Translations under genes and position numbers: made by a program
From: an uncultured Collinsella sp.
Lineage (GTDB): Bacteria > Actinomycetota > Coriobacteriia > Coriobacteriales > Coriobacteriaceae
Length of the DNA stretch: 64,000 nucleotides
Reading direction: 5' to 3'
Assembly (NCBI GenBank): GCA_900766165.1
Contig: CAAFUK010000032.1
Location: 1 to 64,000, forward strand
Notes under the pieces: generated by a model
What the model saw: the letters and a program-made list of their open reading frames with translations, nothing else
What the model was told of the DNA's origin: nothing
Databases searched by the model: none
Part shown: positions 8,700 to 17,087 of the stretch, piece by piece
Position numbering within the stretch: position 1 is the first letter of the stretch
How the letters are laid out: the number at the start of each line of letters is the position of its first letter

Positions 8700-9755
8700 A
8701 TGCGCGCGTTTGATTTTGAGATGTCGCGCCGGGGGTTTGCCTCGGCGCTCGCCGCGGGCGCGCTGTCGCTTGCGCTCGCGGGCTGTGGCGGCGGGGCTGC
8801 CGGTGCCGGGTCCGCCGCGGGCTCGGCTGCCACGGACGGCGTCGGTGCTGCTGCAGAGCCGGTCGAGGTGCACGTCGCCTCGCTCAAGGGGCCGACCTCG
8901 ATTGGCCTGGTGCAGTTTATGGACCAGGCGGCCGATGGCGAGACGGACAATGAGTTCGACTTTGCGATCAACACTGCCGCCGACGAGATCGTGCCCAAGG
9001 TCATTCAGGGCGATATCGACATTGCCCTGGTGCCCGCCAACGTGGCGAGCGTGCTCTACAACAAGACCGAGGGCGCGGTGCAGGTCATCGACATCAACAC
9101 GCTGGGTGTGCTGAGCGTGGTGACGGGCGACGCGGACGTGACCTCGTTTGGCGATTTGGCGGGTCGCACCGTCTACATGACGGGCAAGGGCACCACGCCG
9201 GAGTACGTCATGAACTACCTGCTGGAGCGCGCGGGCCTGGCTGGCCAGGTGACGCTTGAGTTTAAGAGCGAGCCCACCGAGGTGCTGTCGGCCCTGCTTG
9301 CCGATCCGTCTGCCGTGGGCGTGCTGCCGGAGCCGTTCAAGACCGCTGCCATCGCCAAGAGCGAAGGCAAGCTGTCGGCGCCGGTAAGTCTGACCGATGT
9401 GTGGGATGAGCTGGCGGGTGACACTGGCTCGCGCCTGCTGACGGGTGTGACCGTGGTGCGCCGTGCGTTTGCCGAGGAACATCCTGAGGCCGTGGCGGAG
9501 TTCCTGAGCTGCCATGCGGCGAGCGTTAAGGCTGTCAATGCGGCACCGGCAGACTGGGCGCAGGCCGTGGTCGATGCCGGCATCGTGGACAACGCCAAGA
9601 TCGCCGAGAAGGCGATTCCCGGGTGCATGCTCGTGTGCCAGACGGGCAAGGATATGAAGGCGGCACTTAGTGGGTATCTGCAGGTGCTGTCCGACGCGGA
9701 CGCGAGCGCCGTGGGTGGTAAACTTCCGGCTGACGATTTCTACTACATGGAGTAG
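8700..9755 (+). CDS. ABC transporter substrate-binding lipoprotein, NMT1/SsuA-like
   Basis: Exported binding protein of about 351 residues. A short N-terminus carries SRRGFA (twin-arginine-like) and a lipobox LALAGC, so it is probably a lipid-anchored Tat or Sec substrate. A Gly/Ala-rich linker precedes the mature domain. The body (KGPTSIGLVQFMDQA, DIALVPANVASVLYNK, GKGTTPEYVMNYLLERAGL) has the pattern of the NitT/TauT/THI5-like periplasmic-binding family. The ATG lies 2 bp after the hydrogenase stop codon, so translation is coupled. The ligand is unknown; co-transcription with a hydrogenase suggests a metabolite or cofactor linked to it, which is inference. Confidence 0.8.
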   Translation: MRAFDFEMSRRGFASALAAGALSLALAGCGGGAAGAGSAAGSAATDGVGAAAEPVEVHVASLKGPTSIGLVQFMDQAADGETDNEFDFAINTAADEIVPKVIQGDIDIALVPANVASVLYNKTEGAVQVIDINTLGVLSVVTGDADVTSFGDLAGRTVYMTGKGTTPEYVMNYLLERAGLAGQVTLEFKSEPTEVLSALLADPSAVGVLPEPFKTAAIAKSEGKLSAPVSLTDVWDELAGDTGSRLLTGVTVVRRAFAEEHPEAVAEFLSCHAASVKAVNAAPADWAQAVVDAGIVDNAKIAEKAIPGCMLVCQTGKDMKAALSGYLQVLSDADASAVGGKLPADDFYYME

Positions 9756-9758
9756 CCC

Positions 9759-11135
9759 GTGCGTGCGTTTGCTCGACAAATGACAGAGCGTATGAAGGCG
9801 GTGGCGGCAGCAGGTGCCGTCGCCGCCTTTTGGCTTGCCGTGTGGATGCTGGTGGCGGCGCTGGTGGCGCAGCCGCTGATCTTGCCGGGGCCGGGTGCTG
9901 TTGCCTTGGCGCTGCTGCGCCTGGTGTGCGATGGCGGTACCTGGGCGATTTTGGCGGGCTCGGGCGTGCGGATACTGGGCGGGCTGGCGCTTGCCGCGGT
10001 GTGTGGTGGCGTGCTTGCCGGCATTTCGTCACGTTCGCGGGCGTTTGCGCACCTGGTTGCTCCGGCGCTGTCGTTTGTAAAGGCGACGCCGGTCGCCTGC
10101 GTGGTGGTCCTGTTGCTTATCTGGCTGGGGTCGGCACGCGTGAGCATCGCGGCGGTCTTTTTGATGGCGCTGCCGGGCGTGTATTTTTCGCTGGCCGAGG
10201 GGCTGGCTCAGGTGAATAAACCGCTGGAGCAGATGTTCCGTCTGCATGGCGTGCGCGGCTGGCGCCTGTTTTGCGCCCACACCTGGCGCGAAGTCCTGCC
10301 GTTTGTGCTTTCGTGCGCCCGCGCTGTGATCGGCATGAGCTGGAAGGCCGGCGTGGCGGCGGAGCTGATCGGCATGGCGGTGGGCACCGTGGGCGAGCGC
10401 ATCTATCAGGCAAAGCTTTTGATTGAGACGGCTGATCTGCTGGCGTGGACCGTGCTGGTCGTTGCCGCCTCGTGGGCGTGTGAGCGCGTGCTGGTGTGGC
10501 TGCTGCGGGTTTCGGGACCCGTGGCGTGGCGCGCGGCCGTGCGGGCGCATGGACGTGGACTGCGCGGGCGTGCGGGGGCTGCGAGCGATGGCGCTGCAGC
10601 GGAGCTTGCGCTTGCCGTGGGCGATCGCGCGCCCTGGGCGCCGGCGCTGGATGGCCTGGTGCTTCGCGTGCCCGCCGGTGGGCGTGCCTGCGTGATGGGG
10701 GCCTCGGGTGCGGGCAAGTCGACGCTGCTTGCCCTGGCAGCGGGGGAGTACGCGCCGTGCTCGATGGTGTTTCAGGATGCACGCTTGGTCGAGTCCGCCT
10801 CGGCGCTGGATAACGTGCTGGTGTGCGCCGATGCGCGTGTGGATGCTTCGAACGCTACGACCTTGCTGCGCCGGTTGGTGCCGGGAATCGACGTGCATGT
10901 TCGCGTGGCCGAGCTTTCGGGCGGGCAGCGCCGTCGTGTCGAGATCGCTCGAGCCCTGCTGTGCCCGGGCGGCGCGGTGATTCTTGACGAGCCCTTTACC
11001 GGTTTAGATACCGCTGCGCGCGATGCGACGGCCGAGGTCGTGCTCGACCTGCTCGACGGCCGCATGCTCCTGCTTGCTACGCACGATGCCGCCGACGCTC
11101 GGGCCCTCGATATCTCGGACATCATCACGCTCTAA
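9759..11135 (+). CDS. ABC transporter permease-ATPase fusion, SsuC/SsuB-like
   Basis: Single polypeptide of 458 residues that combines both inner components of a NitT/TauT-type importer. Residues about 10-255 are a permease with five to six hydrophobic segments and an EAA-like loop (HGVRGWRLFCAHTWREVLPF). Residues about 285-458 are a compact ATPase with Walker A GASGAGKST, Q-loop MVFQDARLVE, signature LSGGQRRRVEIARALL, Walker B AVILDEPFTGLD and switch His in LLATHD. Such subunits are normally encoded separately. The ATPase is short, about 175 residues, lacking much of the usual N-terminal beta-subdomain. The start is GTG at 9759 with GGAG upstream, 3 bp after the binding-protein gene. Confidence 0.85.
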   Translation: MRAFARQMTERMKAVAAAGAVAAFWLAVWMLVAALVAQPLILPGPGAVALALLRLVCDGGTWAILAGSGVRILGGLALAAVCGGVLAGISSRSRAFAHLVAPALSFVKATPVACVVVLLLIWLGSARVSIAAVFLMALPGVYFSLAEGLAQVNKPLEQMFRLHGVRGWRLFCAHTWREVLPFVLSCARAVIGMSWKAGVAAELIGMAVGTVGERIYQAKLLIETADLLAWTVLVVAASWACERVLVWLLRVSGPVAWRAAVRAHGRGLRGRAGAASDGAAAELALAVGDRAPWAPALDGLVLRVPAGGRACVMGASGAGKSTLLALAAGEYAPCSMVFQDARLVESASALDNVLVCADARVDASNATTLLRRLVPGIDVHVRVAELSGGQRRRVEIARALLCPGGAVILDEPFTGLDTAARDATAEVVLDLLDGRMLLLATHDAADARALDISDIITL

Positions 11136-11191
11136 ATACTAACTCAGCAACAAAATGATTCGTTTTCCTCCGCCCTATGGGGGTCAAGTGT

Positions 11192-11237
11192 GGTATTCTA
11201 TCTGCGTGGTAATACTTAGGAATACCAGGTAATACCA
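11192..11237 (+). promoter_or_regulatory. Array of GGTATT-type half-sites upstream of the antitoxin gene
   Basis: Four related half-sites lie within 46 bp: GGTATTC (11192), GGTAATAC (11208), GGAATACC (11219) and GGTAATACC (11229). They form overlapping inverted and direct repeats. RelB/DinJ-type antitoxins repress their own promoters through such repeats, and the antitoxin starts about 115 bp downstream. A TATTCT -10-like hexamer overlaps the first site. Confidence 0.5.
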
Positions 11238-11350
11238 ACGCCGCAGAACCAAACTCCGGATGCGGGCCAATCGGGTTGCCTTCACAGCCCGTCGCCCAGC
11301 CGCGTGGCCCGCATCTATCCGCACTACCGTCGTTTCAAAAAGGAAGCGCC

Positions 11351-11572
11351 ATGGCAGAACACATGACCCCCGTAGTCGCGAAGGTCTTGCCCGAGGAGAA
11401 GGCAGCCTTCGCGGCGGCAACCCAGCTCGTGGGCACCACGCCGTCCAACGCCATCCGCATGTTTATCGCCGCGTTCAATCGCTGCGGCACCTTCCCGTTT
11501 GACATCTCGCCCAACGGGGCCTTTGGCAAAGAGTGTCCCCAACAGCTAGTCGTTGAAGAACGTCCCCAATGA
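11351..11572 (+). CDS. RelB/DinJ-family antitoxin, orphan
   Basis: Small protein of 73 residues. The N-terminal ribbon-helix-helix pattern (VVAKVLPEEKAAFAAATQLVGTTPSNAIRMFIAAF) is that of RelB/DinJ antitoxins, which dimerise, bind DNA and neutralise a RelE/YafQ ribonuclease. No toxin gene follows; the next gene encodes a membrane protease. The last about 15 codons (KECPQQLVVEERPQ) are encoded by a palindromic element at 11530-11581, so the original C-terminus, which normally contacts the toxin, may have been replaced. The ATG at 11351 has an AAGGAAG ribosome-binding site. Confidence 0.75.
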   Translation: MAEHMTPVVAKVLPEEKAAFAAATQLVGTTPSNAIRMFIAAFNRCGTFPFDISPNGAFGKECPQQLVVEERPQ

Positions 11573-11581
11573 CTAGTCGTC
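11530..11581. repeat. REP-like palindrome at the antitoxin 3' end
   Basis: GTGTCCCC and AACGTCCCC motifs flank an imperfect stem: CTAGTCGTTG near 11546 pairs with CAATGACTAG near 11567. The minus strand reads stem, GGGACGTTC, stem, the same design as other intergenic hairpins here. It overlaps the last codons of the antitoxin. Confidence 0.5.
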
Positions 11582-11595
11582 GGGAGGAGGTTGGC

Positions 11596-12507
11596 ATGCT
11601 CAATGCGATGATTTGGGCGCTTGCCTGTTTTGGCGTCGTCGCTGCCGATATTGCCCTGAGCGTCGTTTTGTTTTCCGCCCTTGGCGTCGCATCGGTGTTC
11701 ATGGGTTTTTCGATCGATGACCTCGACATTCAATTGCTTCAGGCCGTCGCGCAGACAGCATCGTTTTTGATGGCGCTGCTGTGGTGGCGTTATCTGTGGC
11801 CGCGTTCGTTTATGGCACGCCGGCAAAGCGAGCACCCGCTCGGCGGGGGAGCGCGTGGGGCGTGGAAACGCATCGCCTGCGTTATCGTGATCGGCCTGGC
11901 CCTGCAGGTGGTTGTTGGCTACGTGACCGACGCCGCGCTGTCGTTGTTGCCCGATGCCGCGGCCGACTACAGCGAGCTTGTCGAGGAAACAGGCATGGGC
12001 GACACCAGCTATCTCGCCGTCCTGACCACGGTGCTCGGCGCCCCGTTTTGTGAAGAGCTGCTGGTGCGCGGCATTATTTTTGAGTTTTCGCTCCGAGCGT
12101 TTAATCCGCAGTGCCGCCCACTTTGGAAGCGCCGGCGTCGTGCGAGCGCGCAGGACGGCGCCATGGTGCCCTGGGCGGCCCCAAGCACGTGGGGTATCGC
12201 TGCGGCGATTGTGCTGCAGGCGGCAATCTTCGGCTTTATGCACATGAATTGGGTGCAAGGTTGCTACGCGGGTGCCGCCGGCCTCATCTTTGGTTGGGTG
12301 CTCGTGACGACCGGAAAGCTCCGCTACACGATCCTGCTGCACTTTGCCTTTAATGCCGGGTCGTATCTCATGACGTTGCTCTGGTTTGTGAACACCTCGC
12401 TCGACGTGGTGGTCACGGTCGCCATCTCCGGCGTCATCCTCGTTGAGGCAATGCGCTCGCTGCGCCACGCGTGTGGGATGGACGCAGCGAGCGCACCGCT
12501 GCCCTAG
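11596..12507 (+). CDS. CPBP-family (CAAX/Rce1-like) intramembrane metalloprotease
   Basis: Membrane protein of about 303 residues with seven or eight hydrophobic segments. Family motifs are in order: EELLVRG (the EExxxR glutamates), FGFMHMNW (conserved His) and HFAFNAG (HxxxN). Family members are intramembrane endopeptidases, some linked to bacteriocin maturation or immunity; nothing here fixes a substrate. A basic insertion (about residues 195-210, KRRRRASAQ) interrupts the usual spacing after the first motif. The ATG at 11596 follows GGAGGAGG. It is convergent with and overlaps the radical SAM gene by 4 bp. Confidence 0.85.
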   Translation: MLNAMIWALACFGVVAADIALSVVLFSALGVASVFMGFSIDDLDIQLLQAVAQTASFLMALLWWRYLWPRSFMARRQSEHPLGGGARGAWKRIACVIVIGLALQVVVGYVTDAALSLLPDAAADYSELVEETGMGDTSYLAVLTTVLGAPFCEELLVRGIIFEFSLRAFNPQCRPLWKRRRRASAQDGAMVPWAAPSTWGIAAAIVLQAAIFGFMHMNWVQGCYAGAAGLIFGWVLVTTGKLRYTILLHFAFNAGSYLMTLLWFVNTSLDVVVTVAISGVILVEAMRSLRHACGMDAASAPLP

Positions 12508-14639
12508 TTGCGCCTGCCGCCTCCGTTGGCGCCCTGCCGTCCCTGGGCCGCGCGATTGCGACCTGCGGTGTTTTGCGCACGCGACATGCCGCCGTGGCCC
12601 TTGCTGCCTTTGGGTCCCTTGCCAGCGCCACCGCCATGTGGTTTGCCGCCCTTCTTGCCGGTTCCATGCCCACCGCCAGCAGATGTCTCGCCCGGGCGCG
12701 GGGGCACGGGACGAATCAGGCAATGCTTGGTGTAGCCGATCAGATCGCGGCGGCCAGCCTTTTCCAGCGCCTCGCGCACGAGCTTGTAGTTCTCGGGCTT
12801 GCGATACTGGATGAGCGCACGCTGCATGGCCTTCTCGTGCGGGTCGCGCGCCACGTAGATCGGCTGCATGGTGCGCGGATCCACGCCGGTGTAGTACATG
12901 CACGTCGACATGGTGGACGGCGTGGGGTAGAAGTCCTGCACCTGTTCGGGCATGTAGCCCATGTCGCGCACGGCCTCGGCAAGGTCCACTGCTTCCTTCA
13001 TCGTTGAGCCGGGATGGCTCGAGATTAGGTACGGCACTACGTACTGCTTGAGTCCGTATTCGCGGTTCAGGCGTTCAAATTTACGGCAGAACGCGTCGTA
13101 GACGGCTCGGCTCGGCTTGCCCATCACGGACAACACCGCGTCGCTCACGTGCTCGGGTGCCACGCGCAGCTGGCCCGAGACATGGTGCTCCAGCAGCTCG
13201 CGCAAAAACTCGTCCGAGGCATCGGCCATGGTGTAGTCAAAACGGATGCCGCTGCGGACGAAGACCTTCTTGACGCCCGGCAGCTGGCGCAGGTCGCGCA
13301 GCAACTGCGTGTAGCCGCTCTCGTCGACCACCATGTTCTTGCATACGCTCGGCCACAGGCAGCGTTTGTTCTTGCACACGCCGTGCTTGAGCTGCTTGTC
13401 GCAGGCAGGGCGGCTAAAGTTTGCCGTCGGTCCGCCCACGTCGTTGATGTAGCCCTTAAACTCGGGATCGCGCGTGAGCAGCTCGGCCTCGCGCATGATC
13501 GAATCGTGGCTGCGCATCTGCAGCACGCGCCCCTGGTGGAAGGTGAGGGCGCAAAACGAGCACTCGCCAAAACAGCCACGGTTGGAGCTAATGGAAAACT
13601 TGATCTCGGCAAAGGCCGGCACGCCGCCTGCCGCATCGTAGTCGGGATGCCAATCGCGTGCGTAGGGGAGCTCGGCCACCTCGTCCATCTCATCGGTGGT
13701 GAGCGTCGCCGATGGCGGGTTCTGCACCACATAGACGCTGTTGGGGTAGGGCTCTACCAGGCGGTGTCCGGTGATGGGGTCCATATTCTGCTGCTGCACA
13801 TTGAAGCTGCGTGCGTAGTTGAGCTTGTCGGCGGTAAGGTCGTCCCAGCTGGGCAGCAGGTCGTAGTCGTAGACCTCGTCGAGCGAACCCGTGCGGTAGA
13901 CGGTGCCGTTGATATAGGTGATCTGATCGACGGGCAGTCCCGCGTCGAGCGCGTCGGCGATCTCGACAATCGCGTGCTCGCCCATGCCGTAGATGAGGAT
14001 GTCGGCGCCCGAGTCGAGCAGCACCGAGCGCTTGAGCTTGTCCTGCCAATAGTCGTAGTGGGCCAGACGGCGCAGGCTTGCCTCGATGCCACCGATGATG
14101 ATGGGAGCGTCTTTGAACGTCTGGCGGATGAGGTTGCCGTAGACCGTGACGGCACGGTTGGGGCGGTGACCTTCCTCGCCGCCGGGCGTGTAGGCATCGG
14201 TGTGGCGGCGGTGCTTGGTCACCGAATAGTGGTTGACCATGGAGTCCATGTTGCCGGCGCTGACCAAAAAGCCCAGGCGCGGCTCACCGAGCACGCTGAT
14301 GCTGGCGGGATCAGTCCAGTCGGGCTGGCAGATGATGCCCACCTTGTAACCGTGCGCGTCGAGTACGCGGCTGACGATGGCCATGCCAAAGCTGGGGTGG
14401 TCCACGTAGGCGTCGCCGCAGATGTAGACAAAGTCGCACTGGTCCCAGCCGCGCGCATCCATGTCGGCGCGGCTGACGGGGAGGAACTTATCGCGGCCCG
14501 GGCGCCAGGGGCGTGTGAGCGCTGCTGGGGTATGCGTGGTGTGCCCACCCTGCGCCTTACCGCCGCGCTTTTGCTGCTGGCCCTGTTTGCCCTGCTGACT
14601 GCGCTGGTTGTTCTGAGCGTGCTGAGGCTTTTTTGCCAC
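12504..14639 (-). CDS. YgiQ-family radical SAM protein
   Basis: Protein of 711 residues. After a basic Gln/Lys/Gly-rich leader (about 1-45), the YgiQ N-terminal region (CDFVYICGDAYVDHPSFGMA) is followed by the radical SAM cluster motif CFGECSFC, which binds a [4Fe-4S] cluster and SAM. The C-terminal part contains the family stretch QVQDFYPTPSTMSTCMYYTG. The tail of about 50 residues is Gly/Lys/Arg-rich and low complexity. The reaction of YgiQ proteins is not established. The GTG at 14639 is preferred because GGGAGGGATC lies just before it and upstream residues look untranslated. Confidence 0.9.
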   Translation of the reverse strand: MAKKPQHAQNNQRSQQGKQGQQQKRGGKAQGGHTTHTPAALTRPWRPGRDKFLPVSRADMDARGWDQCDFVYICGDAYVDHPSFGMAIVSRVLDAHGYKVGIICQPDWTDPASISVLGEPRLGFLVSAGNMDSMVNHYSVTKHRRHTDAYTPGGEEGHRPNRAVTVYGNLIRQTFKDAPIIIGGIEASLRRLAHYDYWQDKLKRSVLLDSGADILIYGMGEHAIVEIADALDAGLPVDQITYINGTVYRTGSLDEVYDYDLLPSWDDLTADKLNYARSFNVQQQNMDPITGHRLVEPYPNSVYVVQNPPSATLTTDEMDEVAELPYARDWHPDYDAAGGVPAFAEIKFSISSNRGCFGECSFCALTFHQGRVLQMRSHDSIMREAELLTRDPEFKGYINDVGGPTANFSRPACDKQLKHGVCKNKRCLWPSVCKNMVVDESGYTQLLRDLRQLPGVKKVFVRSGIRFDYTMADASDEFLRELLEHHVSGQLRVAPEHVSDAVLSVMGKPSRAVYDAFCRKFERLNREYGLKQYVVPYLISSHPGSTMKEAVDLAEAVRDMGYMPEQVQDFYPTPSTMSTCMYYTGVDPRTMQPIYVARDPHEKAMQRALIQYRKPENYKLVREALEKAGRRDLIGYTKHCLIRPVPPRPGETSAGGGHGTGKKGGKPHGGGAGKGPKGSKGHGGMSRAQNTAGRNRAAQGRQGANGGGRRN

Positions 14640-14676
14640 GATCCCTCCCGGTGTTTGTATGCTGCACGTAATTGTA

Positions 14677-14711
14677 ACCAGTCTTTTTGGGACGGGGCTA
14701 AAAAGACTGGT
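14677..14711. repeat. REP-like hairpin with GGGACGGGG loop
   Basis: The perfect 12-bp stem ACCAGTCTTTTT / AAAAAGACTGGT encloses the 11-base loop GGGACGGGGCT. It lies in the divergent region between ygiQ and the DUF1275 gene. Neither arm is followed by a T-tract, so it is not a standard terminator. A half copy (GTCCCAAAAAGACTG) occurs at 34434. Confidence 0.65.
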
Positions 14712-14892
14712 GGAGTACATGAGCTAGCGGATCGGCGTGTCGATGCGGGTGTCGTTTGTTTCCAGACTGTGTATCCCTGTGTCGAAGGGGTCATCTCGCG
14801 CGCACGCCATGTTGTCAATGGGTTACAGTATGAACGGCGGCTATGTTTCCGCCAACGCACGAGAGAGTCGTCAACAAGGAGGATGCACGACG

Positions 14893-15609
14893 ATGCAGCG
14901 TGCCAAACAGATATCGGAGTCTATTGAGCTGGGCATCATCTTGGCGCTCGCCGGTGGCTTTATGGATGTGTATTCGTACATTGGGCGCGACCATGTTTTC
15001 GCCAACGCGCAGACAGGCAACATCCTGCTCGTGGGCGTGAGCATCTCGGAGGGCAACTGGGCACTTGCGGGGCGCTACTTCTTCCCTGTGGTGTCGTTTG
15101 CCGTGGGTATTATGCTTGCCGATCTGGTACACGAGCGGTTTGGCAGCGTGATCCACTGGCGTCAGGTGACGGTGTTCTTTGAAGCCGTCATCTTGCTGGG
15201 CGTGAGCTTTATCCCGGGCGGCAATTTCAACCTGCTCGCCAACTGCCTCACCTCGTTTGCCTGCGGCATGCAGGTCGAGAGCTTCCGCAAGATCCACGGT
15301 CACGGCATCGCTACGACCATGTGCATCGGCAACTTGCGCAACGCGCTGCAAAACGTGGACGATTACATCATCACCCACAGGCGCGGCTTTTTGGAAAACG
15401 GCCTGCTGTACTTTGGCGTGATCTTTACCTTTGTGTTTGGCGCCGTGTTGGGCGACTGGTGTATTGAGCGCATGGGCCTGCACGCCATCGTCGTGGCGAG
15501 CTTGCTGCTGTTTGTCGCGTTTGCCATCATGTTCATCGACCGCGAGCGCGACTTGCGCTTACGCTGGAAGGTTGCGGCCGAGGCTTGGAAAGAGGGCTGC
15601 CGAAAGTAA
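14893..15609 (+). CDS. DUF1275 (YoaK-like) membrane protein
   Basis: Integral membrane protein of 238 residues with about six hydrophobic segments. It has the family start (LAGGFMDVYSYIGRDHVFANAQTGNILLVGV) and the later FACGMQVESFRKIHGHGIATTMCIGNLRN stretch. The family occurs as a single conserved domain of unknown function. The ATG at 14893 has AAGGAGG 10 bp upstream. A strong terminator follows. Confidence 0.88.
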   Translation: MQRAKQISESIELGIILALAGGFMDVYSYIGRDHVFANAQTGNILLVGVSISEGNWALAGRYFFPVVSFAVGIMLADLVHERFGSVIHWRQVTVFFEAVILLGVSFIPGGNFNLLANCLTSFACGMQVESFRKIHGHGIATTMCIGNLRNALQNVDDYIITHRRGFLENGLLYFGVIFTFVFGAVLGDWCIERMGLHAIVVASLLLFVAFAIMFIDRERDLRLRWKVAAEAWKEGCRK

Positions 15610-15614
15610 CTGAA

Positions 15615-15643
15615 TGCGGCAAAGGGGCTGTCCCTTTGCCGCA
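15615..15643. repeat. Perfect 12-bp hairpin after the DUF1275 gene
   Basis: TGCGGCAAAGGG pairs with CCCTTTGCCGCA around a 5-base loop. There is no T-tract. The core AAAGGGGCTGTCCC partly resembles the GGGACGGGGC-type hairpins, so membership of that family is possible. Confidence 0.45.
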
Positions 15644-15660
15644 CTGATCAATATTGGGGA

Positions 15661-15690
15661 GGGGACGGCCATCTCGGCCGCCCCTTTTTT
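15661..15690 (+). terminator. Intrinsic terminator
   Basis: GGGGACGGCC pairs with GGCCGCCCC (one bulged A) around a short loop, followed by six T residues. It ends the DUF1275 transcript. Confidence 0.85.
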
Positions 15691-15817
15691 GGAGTCTTAA
15701 GCGCTAAGGTACATGTTTGTAATGACAAGATTTGACGTCAGCAAAGCGTGTTGCTTGAGGCTATAGAATAAAAATGCCATCTTTCCAGCTATGATTATTA
15801 GTTAAGGGGATGGACAT

Positions 15818-16167
15818 ATGTCAGAGCTTTTTATTCAAAATAAGACGACAGTAATCAAGTTGATAATCAAGGCGGAGAACTGCCCTCTTTATTGCTTTGT
15901 AGAGCCTTTCTGAGCAGCTATTCTATTATTAGTCTGGATGAGTCTTGCAACAATTTAGATAGTGTTTCGATATCCTTTTTGAAAGTAGCGTTTACGCAGG
16001 AGTTGAAAAAACATACCACCATTACTGCGGATCATGGACGTGGTTTCGAACAATTTGCAGACTATGTAATACAGTTCCAGGAGCCAGAAAAAACTATCCA
16101 GCTCCTGAATGTTGCTACGAACTGCTTTTTGCGATTTATTCGAGATGCTCTTCAATCCGAGCCCTAA
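15818..16167 (+). pseudogene. Remnant of an ABC transporter ATPase
   Basis: An ATG at 15818 with AAGGGGA upstream opens a 31-codon frame (MSELFIQNKTTVI...) like the start of an exporter ATPase. From 15844 another frame reads NQGGE, LLLCRAFLS, IISLDESCNNLD and TADHG. These match the signature, Walker B/D-loop and switch-histidine regions of an ABC ATPase. Walker A and most of the first half are missing and the frames do not join, so this looks like a deletion-plus-frameshift relic, perhaps of a bacteriocin-type exporter. The DNA is clearly more AT-rich than its neighbours. Its end overlaps the convergent gene by 32 bp. Confidence 0.5.
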
Positions 16168-16675
16168 GAAGGGCAATGGCTGTAGGTATTCCAATTGCGG
16201 CGGCTAATTCGGCTTTATCCAAAACCTGTATGCTAAAGCACGATTGTTTATCACATTGAAGGACGATAACTGAAGATAGTTTCACTTCCCGTTGGCTGAA
16301 TATATCGTAATCTCCAAATAGGAAGTTACCTTTTATTGTGTAATTCGGTATGTTCGTTACGCACTTCATCTCAAGTCTGTTTAGACCATAATCAAACACC
16401 GCAACTTCCTCGTGTTCGATGATGAGCGCAACCCTGGGCATGTTGCTAAAACCACCGTCGACGACAGTGAAGAGTTTTTCATTTGCATCGTCATAAACGG
16501 TATATTTAAGACTCAATAGCTGTCCTAGTGGACCCGTGAACCCATGTTTTTTGATGTTGAGGCTGTCTCCCGCTGGGTTGACGAGAGCCAGAGTATGCGG
16601 ATAAGGGTTACCTTCAATTGAGATTCGATATTCGTTTGTAGCCGCCTTGCTCGATTTAGGACCACTAGCCACCAT
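16136..16675 (-). CDS. Hypothetical protein, possibly tubby/LURP-one-like
   Basis: Protein of 179 residues in AT-rich DNA. The alternating short beta-strand pattern (ISIEGNPYPHTLALVNPAGDSLNIKKH, LKYTVYDDANEKLFTVVDGG, YTIKGNFLFGDYDIF) recalls the single-barrel LURP-one/tubby-C family, in which small proteins sense lipids or have unknown roles. The similarity is by eye only. There is no signal peptide or clear membrane segment. It is convergent with an ABC ATPase relic. Its base composition suggests later acquisition than the flanking genes. Confidence 0.5.
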   Translation of the reverse strand: MVASGPKSSKAATNEYRISIEGNPYPHTLALVNPAGDSLNIKKHGFTGPLGQLLSLKYTVYDDANEKLFTVVDGGFSNMPRVALIIEHEEVAVFDYGLNRLEMKCVTNIPNYTIKGNFLFGDYDIFSQREVKLSSVIVLQCDKQSCFSIQVLDKAELAAAIGIPTAIALLRARIEEHLE

Positions 16676-17087
16676 GTGTCATCGCCTCGATCGAATTGGA
16701 ACCGTCTTCTGCCTCGTGCGGAGAATTACGCCGTACGTTGCAGTAGATGCAGCTGCAATAACCGCATGGGCAATTTCTAACAAAATGAATGACGTTATTT
16801 GCTGCATGCATGTTATTCACTACAAAGTATCTTGTTATAAACGTATTGTCAAACATATATTGCTAAAACAGAAATAATTTATAGACTGAGTCGGTCGTAT
16901 TCTTTGGGCGATTGCTCCTATAATCTAGCCTTCGCTGCTGTCGGGAGGGAAGGTCTAGGACTCGGTTATTATGTTGAAACGCTTTAACACCTTTGACGTT
17001 CTCACGCGTTTTTTGTTTCAAAAGCGTTAGGATGGGACTTATAGCGCGGGGCGTAATGGATGCCCCGCACACGATGGGAGGCTATCA
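16676..17087. other. Intergenic region, AT-rich then regulatory
   Basis: No convincing gene is seen; the short frames here lack ribosome-binding sites and family patterns. The first 200 bp are AT-rich like the preceding patch. The end contains a 5' leader with a stem GCGGGGC / GCCCCGC (17046-17068) and the GGGAGG ribosome-binding site of fucO. Confidence 0.5.

Noticed and set aside
16647..16877. Short plus- and minus-strand frames of 60-76 codons
   Set aside because: They have no ribosome-binding site, odd composition (many Cys and His) and no family pattern; probably chance frames in AT-rich DNA.
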